From positions 1 to 49,022 of the forward strand of contig CATLDI010000005.1 in NCBI GenBank assembly GCA_949902805.1: a DNA stretch of 49,022 bases, written 5' to 3'. Each line of letters opens with the position of its first letter. Positions within the stretch are counted from its first letter, which is position 1. This document shows, in pieces, positions 1 through 8,666 of the stretch. The position numbers and the translations under genes are program-made. The stretch is from an uncultured Clostridiaceae bacterium. Lineage in GTDB: Bacteria; Bacillota; Clostridia; TANB77; CAG-508. Under the pieces are notes generated by a model. It saw only the letters and a list, made by a program, of their open reading frames with translations, ran no database searches and was not told the origin of the DNA.

Positions 1-2
1 TA

Positions 3-338
3 AAATATGAGGATATTTATAACGAAGGGATAAATTCTATTGGATATAATAAAATTAGGCTAAGAATGTATATTGATAACAAGTATTGGATTACACAAAA
101 AGGAAATACTATAACCATAAAAGATGACTTGAATAGAAAAATTGCTACATTAAAATTTGAAGAAAATGATATAGAAATAATAAATAAAAGTAAAATAAGC
201 ATTATTACATGGACAATTTGCTTAATTATTCTTTTTATATATCTATCTACTATAATTACTGCATTTTATATAAATAATGAAGAAGCAAGAATGATTAGGG
301 ATATGAACAAGCTTCGTTCAGATAATTATACACAATAA
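3..338 (+). CDS. Membrane-anchored hypothetical protein, 5' end outside window
   Basis: The frame is open from the first base of the window, so this is the C-terminal part of a longer protein; the first internal ATG is at 66. About 110 residues are visible. A hydrophilic, lysine-rich region is followed by one clear membrane segment (roughly the last third, rich in Ile/Leu/Thr around IITWTICLIILFIYL) and a short charged tail. No family was recognised. It is followed at once by a terminator shared with asnS, which comes from the opposite strand. Confidence 0.5.
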   Translation, partial: KYEDIYNEGINSIGYNKIRLRMYIDNKYWITQKGNTITIKDDLNRKIATLKFEENDIEIINKSKISIITWTICLIILFIYLSTIITAFYINNEEARMIRDMNKLRSDNYTQ

Positions 339-386
339 AATAAATAAAATGGAAAGATTAAAATAAATCTCTCCATTTTTATTTAT
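339..386. terminator. Bidirectional terminator
   Basis: An AT-rich hairpin: the arm at about 340-359 pairs with 365-385, with A-rich and T-rich flanks on both sides. It lies between two convergent genes and can serve both. Confidence 0.7.
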
Positions 387-387
387 T

Positions 388-1779
388 TTAAAATTCACAA
401 TTCTTAGGTGTTCTAGGGAATGGTATAACATCACGGATATTTTGCATTCCAGTTAAATACATCATCATTCTTTCAAAACCTAAACCAAAACCTGCATGTT
501 CTGCGCTTCCAAATCTACGCAAATCTAAATACCACCAGTAATCTTCTTCATTTAATCCAAGTTCTTTTATTCTTGTTTTTAATTTTTCTATATCATCTTC
601 TCTTTGGCTACCACCAATTAATTCACCAATGCCAGGAACTAAAAGGTCTGTTGCAGCAACTGTTTTACCATCTGGGTTTTGCTTCATATAAAAAGCTTTT
701 ATTTCTTTTGGGTAATCTGTAACAAATACAGGTTTTCCAAATACTACTTCACTTAAATATCTTTCATGCTCTGTTTGAATATCTGTACCCCAAGTAACTT
801 TGTATTCAAAGTTATCATTATTTTTCTCAAGCTCTTTAATAGCATCTGTATAGCTTATCCTTCCAAATTCAGACTTAATAACATTATTAAGTCTTTCTAA
901 TAAACCAGGTGCTACGAACTTATCGAAAAATTCCATTTCTTCAGGAGCATTTTCTAAAACATATGAAATTATATATTTAATCATATCTTCAGCTAAGTCC
1001 ATGTCATCTTCTAAGTTAGCAAAACATATTTCAGGTTCAATCATCCAAAATTCAGCAGCATGTTTTACAGTATTTGAGTTTTCAGCTCTAAATGTTGGAC
1101 CAAAAGTATATACATTTCTAAAAGCGAAAGCATAGTTTTCAACATCTAATTGCCCACTTACTGTAAGGTGAGAATTTTTACCAAAGAAATCTTTAGAATA
1201 ATCAACACTTCCATCTTCATTTTTAGGAACATTTTCTAAATCTAAAGTTGAAACTGTAAACATTTCCCCAGCACCTTCGCAGTCACTAGAAGTGATAAGA
1301 GGTGTATGAACATATACAAAGCCTCTTTCTTGGAAGAACTTGTGTATAGCATAAGAAAGTACACTACGAACTCTAAATACTGCATTAAAAGTATTTGTTC
1401 TAGGGCGTAAGTATGAAATAGTTCTTAAATATTCAAAAGTATGTCTTTTCTTTTGAAGTGGATAATCACTATCTGCCACATCAAAAACTTCAACATTACT
1501 TGCTTTTATTTCAAAAGGTTGTTTAGCATTTTCAGTAACTACAAGTGTACCTGTAACAATAATTGAAGAGCTAATACTTAATTTACAAATATCATCAAAA
1601 TTACTTAAGTTATTATCAAAAACAATTTGCACATTCTTAAAAAATGACCCATCATTTAATTCAATAAAACCAAAAGTTTTAGAATCCCTAACAGTTCTAA
1701 CCCAACCAGAAACTGTAACTTCTTTGCCAGAATACTTTTCAGTATTCCTATATAAATCTTTTACTAAAATATTTTCCAT
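388..1779 (-). CDS. asnS: Asparaginyl-tRNA synthetase
   Basis: Charges tRNA(Asn) with asparagine in the cytoplasm. The 463 residues are normal for the family. An N-terminal OB-fold anticodon-binding domain (about residues 1-110) precedes the class II catalytic domain. Motif 2 is seen as FRAENSNT (about 230) with the following AEFWMIEPE, and motif 3 as [15 protein letters not shown] near the C-terminus, ending in the typical IPFPRTP. The start has a GAGAAAGG-like ribosome binding site on the minus strand. No in-frame CGG codon is present. It is monocistronic here and faces the upstream membrane gene across a shared terminator. Confidence 0.97.
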   Translation of the reverse strand: MENILVKDLYRNTEKYSGKEVTVSGWVRTVRDSKTFGFIELNDGSFFKNVQIVFDNNLSNFDDICKLSISSSIIVTGTLVVTENAKQPFEIKASNVEVFDVADSDYPLQKKRHTFEYLRTISYLRPRTNTFNAVFRVRSVLSYAIHKFFQERGFVYVHTPLITSSDCEGAGEMFTVSTLDLENVPKNEDGSVDYSKDFFGKNSHLTVSGQLDVENYAFAFRNVYTFGPTFRAENSNTVKHAAEFWMIEPEICFANLEDDMDLAEDMIKYIISYVLENAPEEMEFFDKFVAPGLLERLNNVIKSEFGRISYTDAIKELEKNNDNFEYKVTWGTDIQTEHERYLSEVVFGKPVFVTDYPKEIKAFYMKQNPDGKTVAATDLLVPGIGELIGGSQREDDIEKLKTRIKELGLNEEDYWWYLDLRRFGSAEHAGFGLGFERMMMYLTGMQNIRDVIPFPRTPKNCEF

Positions 1780-2087
1780 AATAAATTACTTTCCTTTCTC
1801 CTATATAAGTATTTTACAATTTAAAAGAATTATACAACAATAAACATGAGAAAACAAGAGAAAAAAGCAAATCTTTTTGATACCATATTGACAAAGAAAA
1901 AAGTTATTAATAAAATACAAATAATAGCAACAATAAATAAACATAAATTATTAAACCCACAATACAAAAGAAATACAATTTATAACGTAAGGGTCGCAGC
2001 CATCGGCGACCCGACCTTTGAAGAAACTACCAGAAAAACAAAATAAGGCCAAAAAATGTAAAAAACAAAAGAAAGGAAAACAAAGAA
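1780..2087. other. Gene-poor stretch with a REP-like hairpin
   Basis: This is the divergent spacer between asnS and the first prepilin-like gene. It carries an open frame of 66 codons from 1846 with no ribosome binding site and low-complexity Lys/Asn content, which I do not regard as a gene. The G+C-rich sequence at 1991-2012 is foreign to the AT-rich surroundings and folds as GGGTCGC...GCGACCC, the style of a REP element. AGAAAGGAAAACAAAG just before 2088 may be the ribosome binding region of the next gene. Confidence 0.4.
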
Positions 2088-3263
2088 ATGAAAGAAACCA
2101 AAAATCAAAAACAAATTAACAAAACAACAATTAACTCAAAAAGTGTTGTAGGGACAGGCCTTGCGTCTGCCCAAGGAGTATCTACAAGAGGAATAACCCT
2201 AATAGCACTAGTAATAACAATAATAGTCCTATTAATCCTAGCTAGCGTAACAATAAATCTAACCTTAGGTGACAATGGAATATTCACAAAAGCAAATACG
2301 GCAAAAATAGAAACAAGAGGAGCAAGTGTAGAAGAAGCAAAAAAATTATGGGAAATGGATAAAAAAATAGATGAAAACTCTGAAACAAAAACTGCACGAA
2401 CATTAGAAGAATTAATAGATGACTTATTAAAACAAAATTTATTAACAGAAGATGAAAAGGACAAAATATTAGGAAATAAAGAAAAAAATATTGAAGCAGA
2501 ATATTACATAGAAATAGGAAGCCATAAAATAGACTTTTCAATAGATGAAACAGTACCAAACACTCCAGAAGCACCAATAATTGATAACTCTGTATTAGCA
2601 TTAAAAGCAGGAGACTATATAAAATATGATAGTGGAACAAATGGGGAAATTCTATGTAGAGTATTGTATCCTGCGGATTCAGAATATGGATTACAAATAA
2701 TATCAAATGGAAATGTAAAGAATGTGACAATAGGGAGTAACACTTATTCAGAAGCCGTAGAATCATACAATAACGCAATAGAAATGTTAAATAATGAAGC
2801 AGAAGCATATATAAACACAGAATATGCATATGATGCAAGATGTGTTGGAAGTGTTCCAACAGTAAATAAAGGAATGTTTACAAAGAAAGATGCAGGGGCA
2901 ACAACATATGAAACATACGCTGCAAATTCAAAGTATATAAATAGTTTAAGTGCAGATACAAATTATGAAACAGATATGACACAGATGAAATCAGTAGGTA
3001 TTAATATGGGAATCGGCAGCTACTTTCTAGCTTCTAGAAATGTGCTTTCTCCTGGAAGTTATTGCAGTTTTTATATCCGAATTTGTATGAATGGCAACTT
3101 AAATATGACTAGGATATGCCATTTGAATTCTAGTCCGCAAGAACCCGTCGGAAGCCTTATGGAATTTGGACTTCGCCCTTGCATATCTCTTAGGTCTAAT
3201 ATTATAAAAATAACAGGAGGAACAGGAAAGGATTCTGCTAATGCATATATAATAGGAAAATAG
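2088..3263 (+). CDS. Prepilin-like protein with variable C-terminal domain
   Basis: A 391-residue surface protein. Near residue 35 it has a type III-like prepilin signal: TRG followed by ITLIALVITIIVLLILASV, so cleavage would follow the glycine, although the usual Glu5 is replaced by Ala. A polar helix follows (about residues 60-130, KA..E.RGASVEEAKKLW). The C-terminus (about residues 300-375) carries FLASR...FYIR...GN...GLRPCISL, matching the C-type-lectin/FGE-like or DUF6273-like domains often diversified by retroelements. That region (about 3009-3206) is clearly richer in G+C than the rest. The segment coding residues 21-30 is a REP-like sequence. The reading as a surface adhesin or minor pilin is inference. 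Confidence 0.75.
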   Translation: MKETKNQKQINKTTINSKSVVGTGLASAQGVSTRGITLIALVITIIVLLILASVTINLTLGDNGIFTKANTAKIETRGASVEEAKKLWEMDKKIDENSETKTARTLEELIDDLLKQNLLTEDEKDKILGNKEKNIEAEYYIEIGSHKIDFSIDETVPNTPEAPIIDNSVLALKAGDYIKYDSGTNGEILCRVLYPADSEYGLQIISNGNVKNVTIGSNTYSEAVESYNNAIEMLNNEAEAYINTEYAYDARCVGSVPTVNKGMFTKKDAGATTYETYAANSKYINSLSADTNYETDMTQMKSVGINMGIGSYFLASRNVLSPGSYCSFYIRICMNGNLNMTRICHLNSSPQEPVGSLMEFGLRPCISLRSNIIKITGGTGKDSANAYIIGK

Positions 3264-3379
3264 CAAAATATGGAATTAGTAGTAAATAGGGTATTTAGAA
3301 TTTTATATACACTTTTAAAAAACATATGGAGCTAATTATCCAGAGTGAATCATGACTTATCAGTAGACTTTTTTGCTAG

Positions 3380-3622
3380 CTAACCATTAGTGAATTCCTA
3401 CACATAGTAGTAATGTTAATATTACTCAGCGTAGCAATAAATTTAAATCTAGACGACAACGGAATATCTACAAAAGCCAAAGAAGCAAGAGATAAAACAG
3501 AAAGAGCAACCTTAATAGAAAGAATACAAACAGAACTACTAGAAAGACAAACAGCAAACAAAGAAACAAATATAAACAAAGTGATAGTGTATCATATAGT
3601 GTGTAAATTTAAGAAATACTAA
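3380..3622 (+). pseudogene. Truncated prepilin-like gene relic
   Basis: Residues from VVMLILLSVAINLNLDDNG to NKETNIN closely match the N-terminal part of the gene at 3715 (MLILASVAINLTLSDNG...). Upstream, the cleavage motif is degraded (the frame opens only at 3380), and downstream the frame runs into a partial copy of the hairpin found at 4959 (GATAGTGTATCATATAGTGTG). The copy lacks both a start region and a C-terminal domain, so it is a relic or a silent recombination donor. The join of a gene fragment to a copy of a downstream terminator suggests duplication followed by deletion. Confidence 0.75.
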
Positions 3623-3714
3623 CAAAAAAAACTGTAGGGTCAAGCCTTGTATCTTACAGAAGAATATCTGCCCAAGGAATAACATTAATAGCTCTTGTAA
3701 TAATCATAATAGTA

Positions 3715-4917
3715 ATGCTAATATTAGCTAGCGTAGCAATAAACCTAACTCTAAGCGACAATGGAATATTCACGAAAGCAAAAGACGCAAGAGATAAAAT
3801 GGAAAGAGCGACACTAATAGAAAAAATACAAACAGAAATATTAGAAAAGCAATTAGCAAATATAGAAACAAACATAAATAAAGACGACCTAGAAACAATA
3901 CTATCAAAATATGGAGAACCACAAAAAGATGAAGAAGGAAATATAACAGGAGTAAAACCTGAAGGAAAAGAAATAATACCAATAGAAGAAATAATAGGAA
4001 AAAATAAAATAATAGAAGGAAATAAAGGCAATACAGAAGTAACTGTAGAAGATATATTTGATGAAACAGGAACAGAAGAAGGAAAGCTTCATATAGGAGA
4101 CTTCATAAATTATTCAGCAGGAACATGGGAAGATACTGATATGAAAGCAATAGCAGAAACAGGTATTGCACCAAATAATTCAACAGAGCTACCATCAAAA
4201 AATTATCAATTTGGAGGATTTGCAACAGGAGGAAGTAGAGATGGAAATGCAACTCCAGATGATACAAGTTATGCATATGTTCAAGATAAAGAAACAGGAA
4301 GTGCGGTAACAGGCTGGAGATTATTTGATGTAAGTGATGGAGTTATGACATTAATATCAGCTGGTTGTCCTGAAGATTTTTACCAACTACATGGAAAAAG
4401 TTATGCATATATAAGTGAATATATACTAACAGGAAATGTAAATAGTAATGCTAATGCAAGTGATTTAGGTTTAGGTACAACATATAAGGCAAGAAACTGG
4501 AATATGTATGTTAATCGTAACTATGGTGCAACAAGTGCAAGTTTGTTAACAAAAGCTAAATTAGACGCATGGTACACAAAATATACTAACAAAGCAAATG
4601 CTAATACTTATACTAGAGCAACCTTTGAGAAAATATATAAAACCAGTTCAGATTGTGTAAATAATGGAATGTATGAATCCTTAATAGATAACTACTCATT
4701 TTACTGGCTTTCGTCGGCTCGTAGCGACTACTACATGAATAGTGTGAACCCTAGCAGCAAGTGTGTGGGCGACAACAGCGACCATGCTCCTGGCGTTCGC
4801 GTCCTAGTTTCTCTATCATCTGAAGTCAAATTATCAGGAGAAGCGGTAGGAACAAAAAACGTAGAGAGTAGAAGTAATGAATATACGTATAATGTATGGA
4901 ATTTGGTAACAAAATAG
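3715..4917 (+). CDS. Prepilin-like protein with variable domain, start unclear
   Basis: A second full-length paralogue, 400 residues from the ATG at 3715. That ATG lies inside the hydrophobic helix. The frame is open back to 3613 and encodes ISAQGITLIALVIIIIVMLI, the expected cleavage motif and helix, but there is no ATG, GTG or TTG in that stretch. The true start is therefore lost or non-canonical, and the gene may be silent. The C-terminus (about residues 335-375) reads FYWLSSARSDYYMNSVNP...GVRVLVSL, again the lectin/FGE-like signature. Its codons (TCG, CGT, AGC, GAC, TAC at 4705-4815) are strikingly unlike the surrounding AT-rich codons, as expected for a region copied from a template repeat. 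Confidence 0.6.
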   Translation: MLILASVAINLTLSDNGIFTKAKDARDKMERATLIEKIQTEILEKQLANIETNINKDDLETILSKYGEPQKDEEGNITGVKPEGKEIIPIEEIIGKNKIIEGNKGNTEVTVEDIFDETGTEEGKLHIGDFINYSAGTWEDTDMKAIAETGIAPNNSTELPSKNYQFGGFATGGSRDGNATPDDTSYAYVQDKETGSAVTGWRLFDVSDGVMTLISAGCPEDFYQLHGKSYAYISEYILTGNVNSNANASDLGLGTTYKARNWNMYVNRNYGATSASLLTKAKLDAWYTKYTNKANANTYTRATFEKIYKTSSDCVNNGMYESLIDNYSFYWLSSARSDYYMNSVNPSSKCVGDNSDHAPGVRVLVSLSSEVKLSGEAVGTKNVESRSNEYTYNVWNLVTK

Positions 4918-4958
4918 AAAACGAGCTCACTTAAATTATGTGGGAAGAATTATGGGAA

Positions 4959-5026
4959 TGATAGTGCATTATATAGTGTGTAAATTTGAACAATATAACA
5001 CTATATAATACATTATCATTTTTATT
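4959..5026 (+). terminator. Terminator hairpin after prepilin array
   Basis: The arms TGATAGTGCATTATATAGTG and AACACTATATAATACATTATCA pair almost perfectly around a 16-nt loop and are followed by TTTTTATTA. The left arm is duplicated at 3581-3608 behind the truncated relic. Confidence 0.7.
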
Positions 5027-5124
5027 ATGCCAAAAATCATAATGAAAACATATGCATAAATAAAATCGAAAAGATTCAAAATGAATATGGGATTTAGAAA
5101 AATGTAAAACTTACAGACCTTTCA

Positions 5125-5153
5125 TTGACTTTTAAACTATAAGAATGTATAAT
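5125..5153 (+). promoter_or_regulatory. SigA-type promoter of aspS
   Basis: TTGACT (5125-5130) and TATAAT (5148-5153) are separated by 17 bases, about 35 bases upstream of aspS. Confidence 0.8.
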
Positions 5154-5193
5154 TTAATAAGATTTTAAGAGAAGCAGTAGGAGGAAAATGTAT

Positions 5194-6954
5194 ATGGAAA
5201 ATAAATACAGAAACCACACATGTGGAGAGTTAAACATTAAAAACGTAGGAGAAGAAGTAAAACTAGCAGGATGGGTTCAAAGAATAAGAAACCTAGGAGC
5301 TATGAAATTTATAGATTTAAGAGATGAATTTGGGATAACTCAAATAGTAGTAAACGAAGAAACAAATGTAAATTCTGAAGAATTAGTAACAGAATGTGTA
5401 ATATCTGTGGAAGGAAAAGTTTTAGAACGTTCAAACAAGAATTTAAAAATTCCAACAGGAGAAATAGAAATAAAAGCAAACAAAATAGAAATGCTTGGAA
5501 AATGTAAAAATGTACTTCCATTTGAAGTAAACTCAGAAAAAGCAGATATTTCACAAGTAAAAGAAGACTTAAGGTTACAATACAGATTTTTAGACTTAAG
5601 AAATGATAAAATACACAAAAATATTTTACTTCGTTCAAAAGTTCTAAAATTTTTAAGAGATAAAATGGATGAAATGGGATTCCCAGAAATTCAAACACCA
5701 ATACTAGCAAACTCATCACCAGAAGGAGCAAGAGATTTCCTAGTACCAAGTAGGCTACACGCAGGAGAATTCTATGCACTCCCACAAGCACCACAACAAT
5801 TCAAACAATTACTAATGGTATCAGGTTTTAATAAATATTTCCAATTAGCACCATGCTTCAGAGATGAAGACCCACGTGCAGATAGAGCACCAGGAGAATT
5901 CTATCAATTAGATTTCGAAATAAGCTTTGCTACTCAAGAAGAAGTTCTATCAGTATTAGAAGAAATATTTACATCAGCATTCAAGCATTTTACAACATGG
6001 AAAGTAGATGAAGCACCATTTTTAAGAATTCCATATAAAAAAGCAATGGAAAAATACGGAATAGATAAACCAGACCTAAGAAATCCACTTATAATACAAG
6101 ACGCAACAAGTATATTCGAAGGTACAGAATTTAACGCATTTAAAGACAAAACAATAAAAGCAATAGTAGTTCCAAATGGAACTGAGCAAGGAAGAAAATT
6201 CTTTGATAGCATGACAGAATTTGCAGTAGAAGAAGCTGGAGCGAAAGGCTTAGCATGGGTAAAACTAACAGAAGAAGGACCAGTAGGCGGAATCGCTAAA
6301 TTTGTAACAGAAGAAGTTAAAAATGCACTAGAAGAAAAACTAGGAGCAAAAACAGGAGATAGCGTATTCTTCATAGCAGACGAATTTAAAACAGCACAAA
6401 AAATAGCAGGTTTAGTACGTATAGAACTAGGGAAACGTTTAGACTTAATAGAAAAAGACGCATATCGTTTCTGCTTTATAGTAGACTTCCCAATGTACGA
6501 ATATAACGAAGAAGAGGACAAAATAGACTTTAACCACAACCCATTCTCAATGCCACAAGGTGGAATGGAAGCACTAAACGAAAAAGATCCACTAGAAATA
6601 CTAGCATACCAATATGACGTAGTATGTAACGGCTACGAAATGGCATCAGGAGCAGTAAGAAACCACAACCCAGAACTAATGGTAAAAGCATTCGAAATAG
6701 CAGGATACAGCGAAAAAGAAGTAGAAACAAGGTTTGGAGCTCTATACAACGCATTCCAATATGGAACACCACCACACGCAGGAGCAGCACCAGGTGTAGA
6801 TAGAATGATAATGCTAATGACAAACGAAGACAACCTAAGAGAAATAATAGCATTCCCAAAAAATAAAAAAGCAAGAGACGTACTTATGGGAGCACCAAGC
6901 AGGGTAACTAAAGAACAATTAAAAGATGTTCATATTAAACTAATAGAAGAATAG
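5194..6954 (+). CDS. aspS: Aspartyl-tRNA synthetase, bacterial type
   Basis: Charges tRNA(Asp), or tRNA(Asp) and tRNA(Asn) if non-discriminating; asnS is also present here, so a discriminating enzyme is likely. It has an N-terminal OB fold (GWVQRIRNLG), class II motif 2 FRDEDPRADR (about residue 222), the large bacterial GAD insertion (about 300-420) and motif 3 APGVDRMIMLM (about 533). Length is typical at about 586. Two in-phase ATGs lie at 5188 and 5194. AGGAGG at 5179-5184 is only 3 bases from the first but 9 from the second, so 5194 is chosen. No in-frame CGG. Confidence 0.97.
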   Translation: MENKYRNHTCGELNIKNVGEEVKLAGWVQRIRNLGAMKFIDLRDEFGITQIVVNEETNVNSEELVTECVISVEGKVLERSNKNLKIPTGEIEIKANKIEMLGKCKNVLPFEVNSEKADISQVKEDLRLQYRFLDLRNDKIHKNILLRSKVLKFLRDKMDEMGFPEIQTPILANSSPEGARDFLVPSRLHAGEFYALPQAPQQFKQLLMVSGFNKYFQLAPCFRDEDPRADRAPGEFYQLDFEISFATQEEVLSVLEEIFTSAFKHFTTWKVDEAPFLRIPYKKAMEKYGIDKPDLRNPLIIQDATSIFEGTEFNAFKDKTIKAIVVPNGTEQGRKFFDSMTEFAVEEAGAKGLAWVKLTEEGPVGGIAKFVTEEVKNALEEKLGAKTGDSVFFIADEFKTAQKIAGLVRIELGKRLDLIEKDAYRFCFIVDFPMYEYNEEEDKIDFNHNPFSMPQGGMEALNEKDPLEILAYQYDVVCNGYEMASGAVRNHNPELMVKAFEIAGYSEKEVETRFGALYNAFQYGTPPHAGAAPGVDRMIMLMTNEDNLREIIAFPKNKKARDVLMGAPSRVTKEQLKDVHIKLIEE

Positions 6955-6959
6955 TAAAA

Positions 6960-7073
6960 ATAGTGAATAGTTAATAGTGAAGAATTAATAATGAATGTTG
7001 AAATATAGCAGTCACATACTTAACAAGAAAAAATTATTCATCATTCATCATTCATTATTCACTATTCATTATT
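6960..7073. repeat. AT-rich imperfect inverted repeat
   Basis: GTGAATAGTTAATAGTGAAG at the left and ATTATTCACTATTCATT at the right (7033-7073) are rough reverse complements built from degenerate ATTCATTATTC units. There is no coding potential. It is typical of dispersed intergenic repeats in AT-rich Clostridia. Confidence 0.5.
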
Positions 7074-7083
7074 AAAATAATGT

Positions 7084-7137
7084 AGGGGGCTTAATCGGTA
7101 AGGAATACTTAAGATAATTTACCGAATTACGCCCTTT
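7084..7137. repeat. Inverted-repeat element, copy 1
   Basis: GGGCTTAATCGGT at the left and ACCGAATTACGCCC at the right form an imperfect hairpin. A second copy in opposite orientation lies before miaA (48003-48038), so this is a dispersed palindromic family different from the REPs around the transposase gene. Confidence 0.6.
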
Positions 7138-7156
7138 CTTATGAAAGGAAAAAGTA

Positions 7157-8281
7157 ATGTCAATAAACGAATTAGAAAATGTAAAAACAGAAGGAAAAAT
7201 TGAAAGTAATAAAGGAAAAGTACTAATAGGAATGAGTGGAGGAGTAGATAGTTCAGTAGCAGCAATACTATTAAAAGAAGCAGGATATGATGTAATTGGA
7301 GCCACTATGAAGCTATGGGAGGATAAACAAAACCCAGAAGTCGAAGGAGGGTGCTGTAGTTTTAGCGCAACTTATGATGCAAAAAGAGTTTGTGATAAAC
7401 TAAATATTCCACATTATACACTAAACTGTGAAGAAGATTTCCAAAAATATGTTATAGATGACTTTATAAATTGCTATAAAAACTGTAAAACTCCAAACCC
7501 ATGTATTGAATGTAATCGTAAACTAAAATTTGGAACATTTTATAAAAAAGCAATAGAATTAGGTTGCAATTATATTTCAACAGGTCATTATGCAAAAATA
7601 GAATTTTCAGAAAAATATAATCAATATGTAATGAAAAAGTCAGAAGCAACAAAAAAGGACCAAACATATTTCTTATACAGTATAAAAAAAGAAGTATTAC
7701 CCCAAATGGTATTCCCATTAGAAAACTTTACCGATAAAAATGATGTAAGGAAAATTGCAGAAAAATATGGATTAAATGTAGCACATAAAAAAGATAGTCA
7801 AGAAGTATGTTTTATACCAGATGATGATTACGGTAATTTTTTAGAAAAAAATTTAGAAAAACTACCTTCAAAAGGAAATATAATTCTAAAAGACGGTACT
7901 TTATTAGGAAATCATAAGGGACTAATTTACTATACAATAGGGCAAAGAAAAGGACTAGGAGTATCGTACAAAACACCATTATATGTTATAAAACTAGACA
8001 AAGAGAAAAATGAGGTAATTGTAGGACCAGAAAAAGAACTATACTCAAATGAATTAATAGCAAATGATTTAAACTTTTTATTAGATATAGATTTATCAAA
8101 ACCAATTGAAGTTAAAGCAAAAGTACGCTATAGAGCAAAAGAAACAAAAGCAACTTTAATTATGCAAGAAAATGGAGAAGCAAAGCTAATATTTGAAGAA
8201 GCGCAAAGAGCAATTACCCCAGGGCAGTCAGTAGTATTCTATATAGAAGACATTGTACTAGGAGGGGGAAAAATAAAATAG
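7157..8281 (+). CDS. mnmA: tRNA-specific 2-thiouridylase
   Basis: Thiolates C2 of the wobble uridine in tRNA(Lys, Glu, Gln) using ATP and a sulfur relay. The ATP-pyrophosphatase P-loop GMSGGVDSS is at residues 25-33. The two catalytic cysteines are in NPCIEC (about 116) and SQEVCF (about 218), and the central GHYAK motif is present. The 374 residues include a slightly long N-terminal extension of about 20 Lys/Glu-rich residues before the fold. No cysteine desulfurase gene is adjacent, unlike in many Firmicutes. Confidence 0.96.
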   Translation: MSINELENVKTEGKIESNKGKVLIGMSGGVDSSVAAILLKEAGYDVIGATMKLWEDKQNPEVEGGCCSFSATYDAKRVCDKLNIPHYTLNCEEDFQKYVIDDFINCYKNCKTPNPCIECNRKLKFGTFYKKAIELGCNYISTGHYAKIEFSEKYNQYVMKKSEATKKDQTYFLYSIKKEVLPQMVFPLENFTDKNDVRKIAEKYGLNVAHKKDSQEVCFIPDDDYGNFLEKNLEKLPSKGNIILKDGTLLGNHKGLIYYTIGQRKGLGVSYKTPLYVIKLDKEKNEVIVGPEKELYSNELIANDLNFLLDIDLSKPIEVKAKVRYRAKETKATLIMQENGEAKLIFEEAQRAITPGQSVVFYIEDIVLGGGKIK

Positions 8282-8305
8282 CAAAACAAAAATTCGTAAT
8301 TTTGC

Positions 8306-8334
8306 TTGACTTGTCCAAAATACAATGATAAAAT
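8306..8334 (+). promoter_or_regulatory. Promoter of coiled-coil gene
   Basis: TTGACT (8306-8311), a 17-base spacer and TAAAAT (8329-8334). The ATG at 8325 lies inside this promoter, so translation must begin downstream at 8367. Confidence 0.7.
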
Positions 8335-8366
8335 ACAACCATATTATTCAAAGAAGAGGTGATTGT

Positions 8367-8606
8367 ATGGAAGAAAAGAAACCATTGACAAATAACCGAA
8401 TCGAAGAAATAGAAGAACTTTTAAATGAAATAAAAAATGAACAAACTAATTTGTCAGAAAACTTACAAAAGAATTTTTCCGTTATTATGAGTAAACTAAT
8501 GAAATTACAAGAGTATAATAAAATAGAGGACATGACAAATCAAGTTTTTGAAATTAGAATGTCAAATATTGAAGACTTACTATTTAAAATAAGTTCAAAA
8601 ATATAA
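8367..8606 (+). CDS. Small coiled-coil hypothetical protein
   Basis: A 79-residue soluble, charged protein that is helical throughout. It begins MEEKKPLTNNRIEEIEELLN and continues with repeated Ile/Leu/Asn heptads, suggesting a coiled coil. The start at 8367 has GAGGTG at 8356-8361 and lies downstream of the promoter at 8306; an earlier in-frame ATG at 8325 overlaps the -10 box and is rejected. No family is recognised. A strong terminator follows immediately. Confidence 0.6.
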   Translation: MEEKKPLTNNRIEEIEELLNEIKNEQTNLSENLQKNFSVIMSKLMKLQEYNKIEDMTNQVFEIRMSNIEDLLFKISSKI

Positions 8607-8648
8607 CAAAAAGCGTAATTGCTTAAAATAGCAATTACGCTTTTTGTT
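8605..8648. terminator. Bidirectional terminator
   Basis: A perfect 19-bp stem (AACAAAAAGCGTAATTGCT with its complement) around a 6-nt loop, A-rich on one side and T-rich on the other, between convergent genes. Confidence 0.9.
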
Positions 8649-8666
8649 ATATAATAAGAAAGTATT

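Noticed and set aside
1846-2046. 66-codon open frame before the prepilin array
   Set aside because: No ribosome binding site, low-complexity Lys/Asn content, and its 3' part is a REP-like palindrome.
2284-2859. 191-codon minus-strand frame inside the first prepilin-like gene
   Set aside because: Leu/His/Phe-rich shadow of an AT-rich plus-strand gene; no start signals. Many similar minus-strand frames (for example 5309-5794, 14389-14733, 41838-42209) were dismissed for the same reason.
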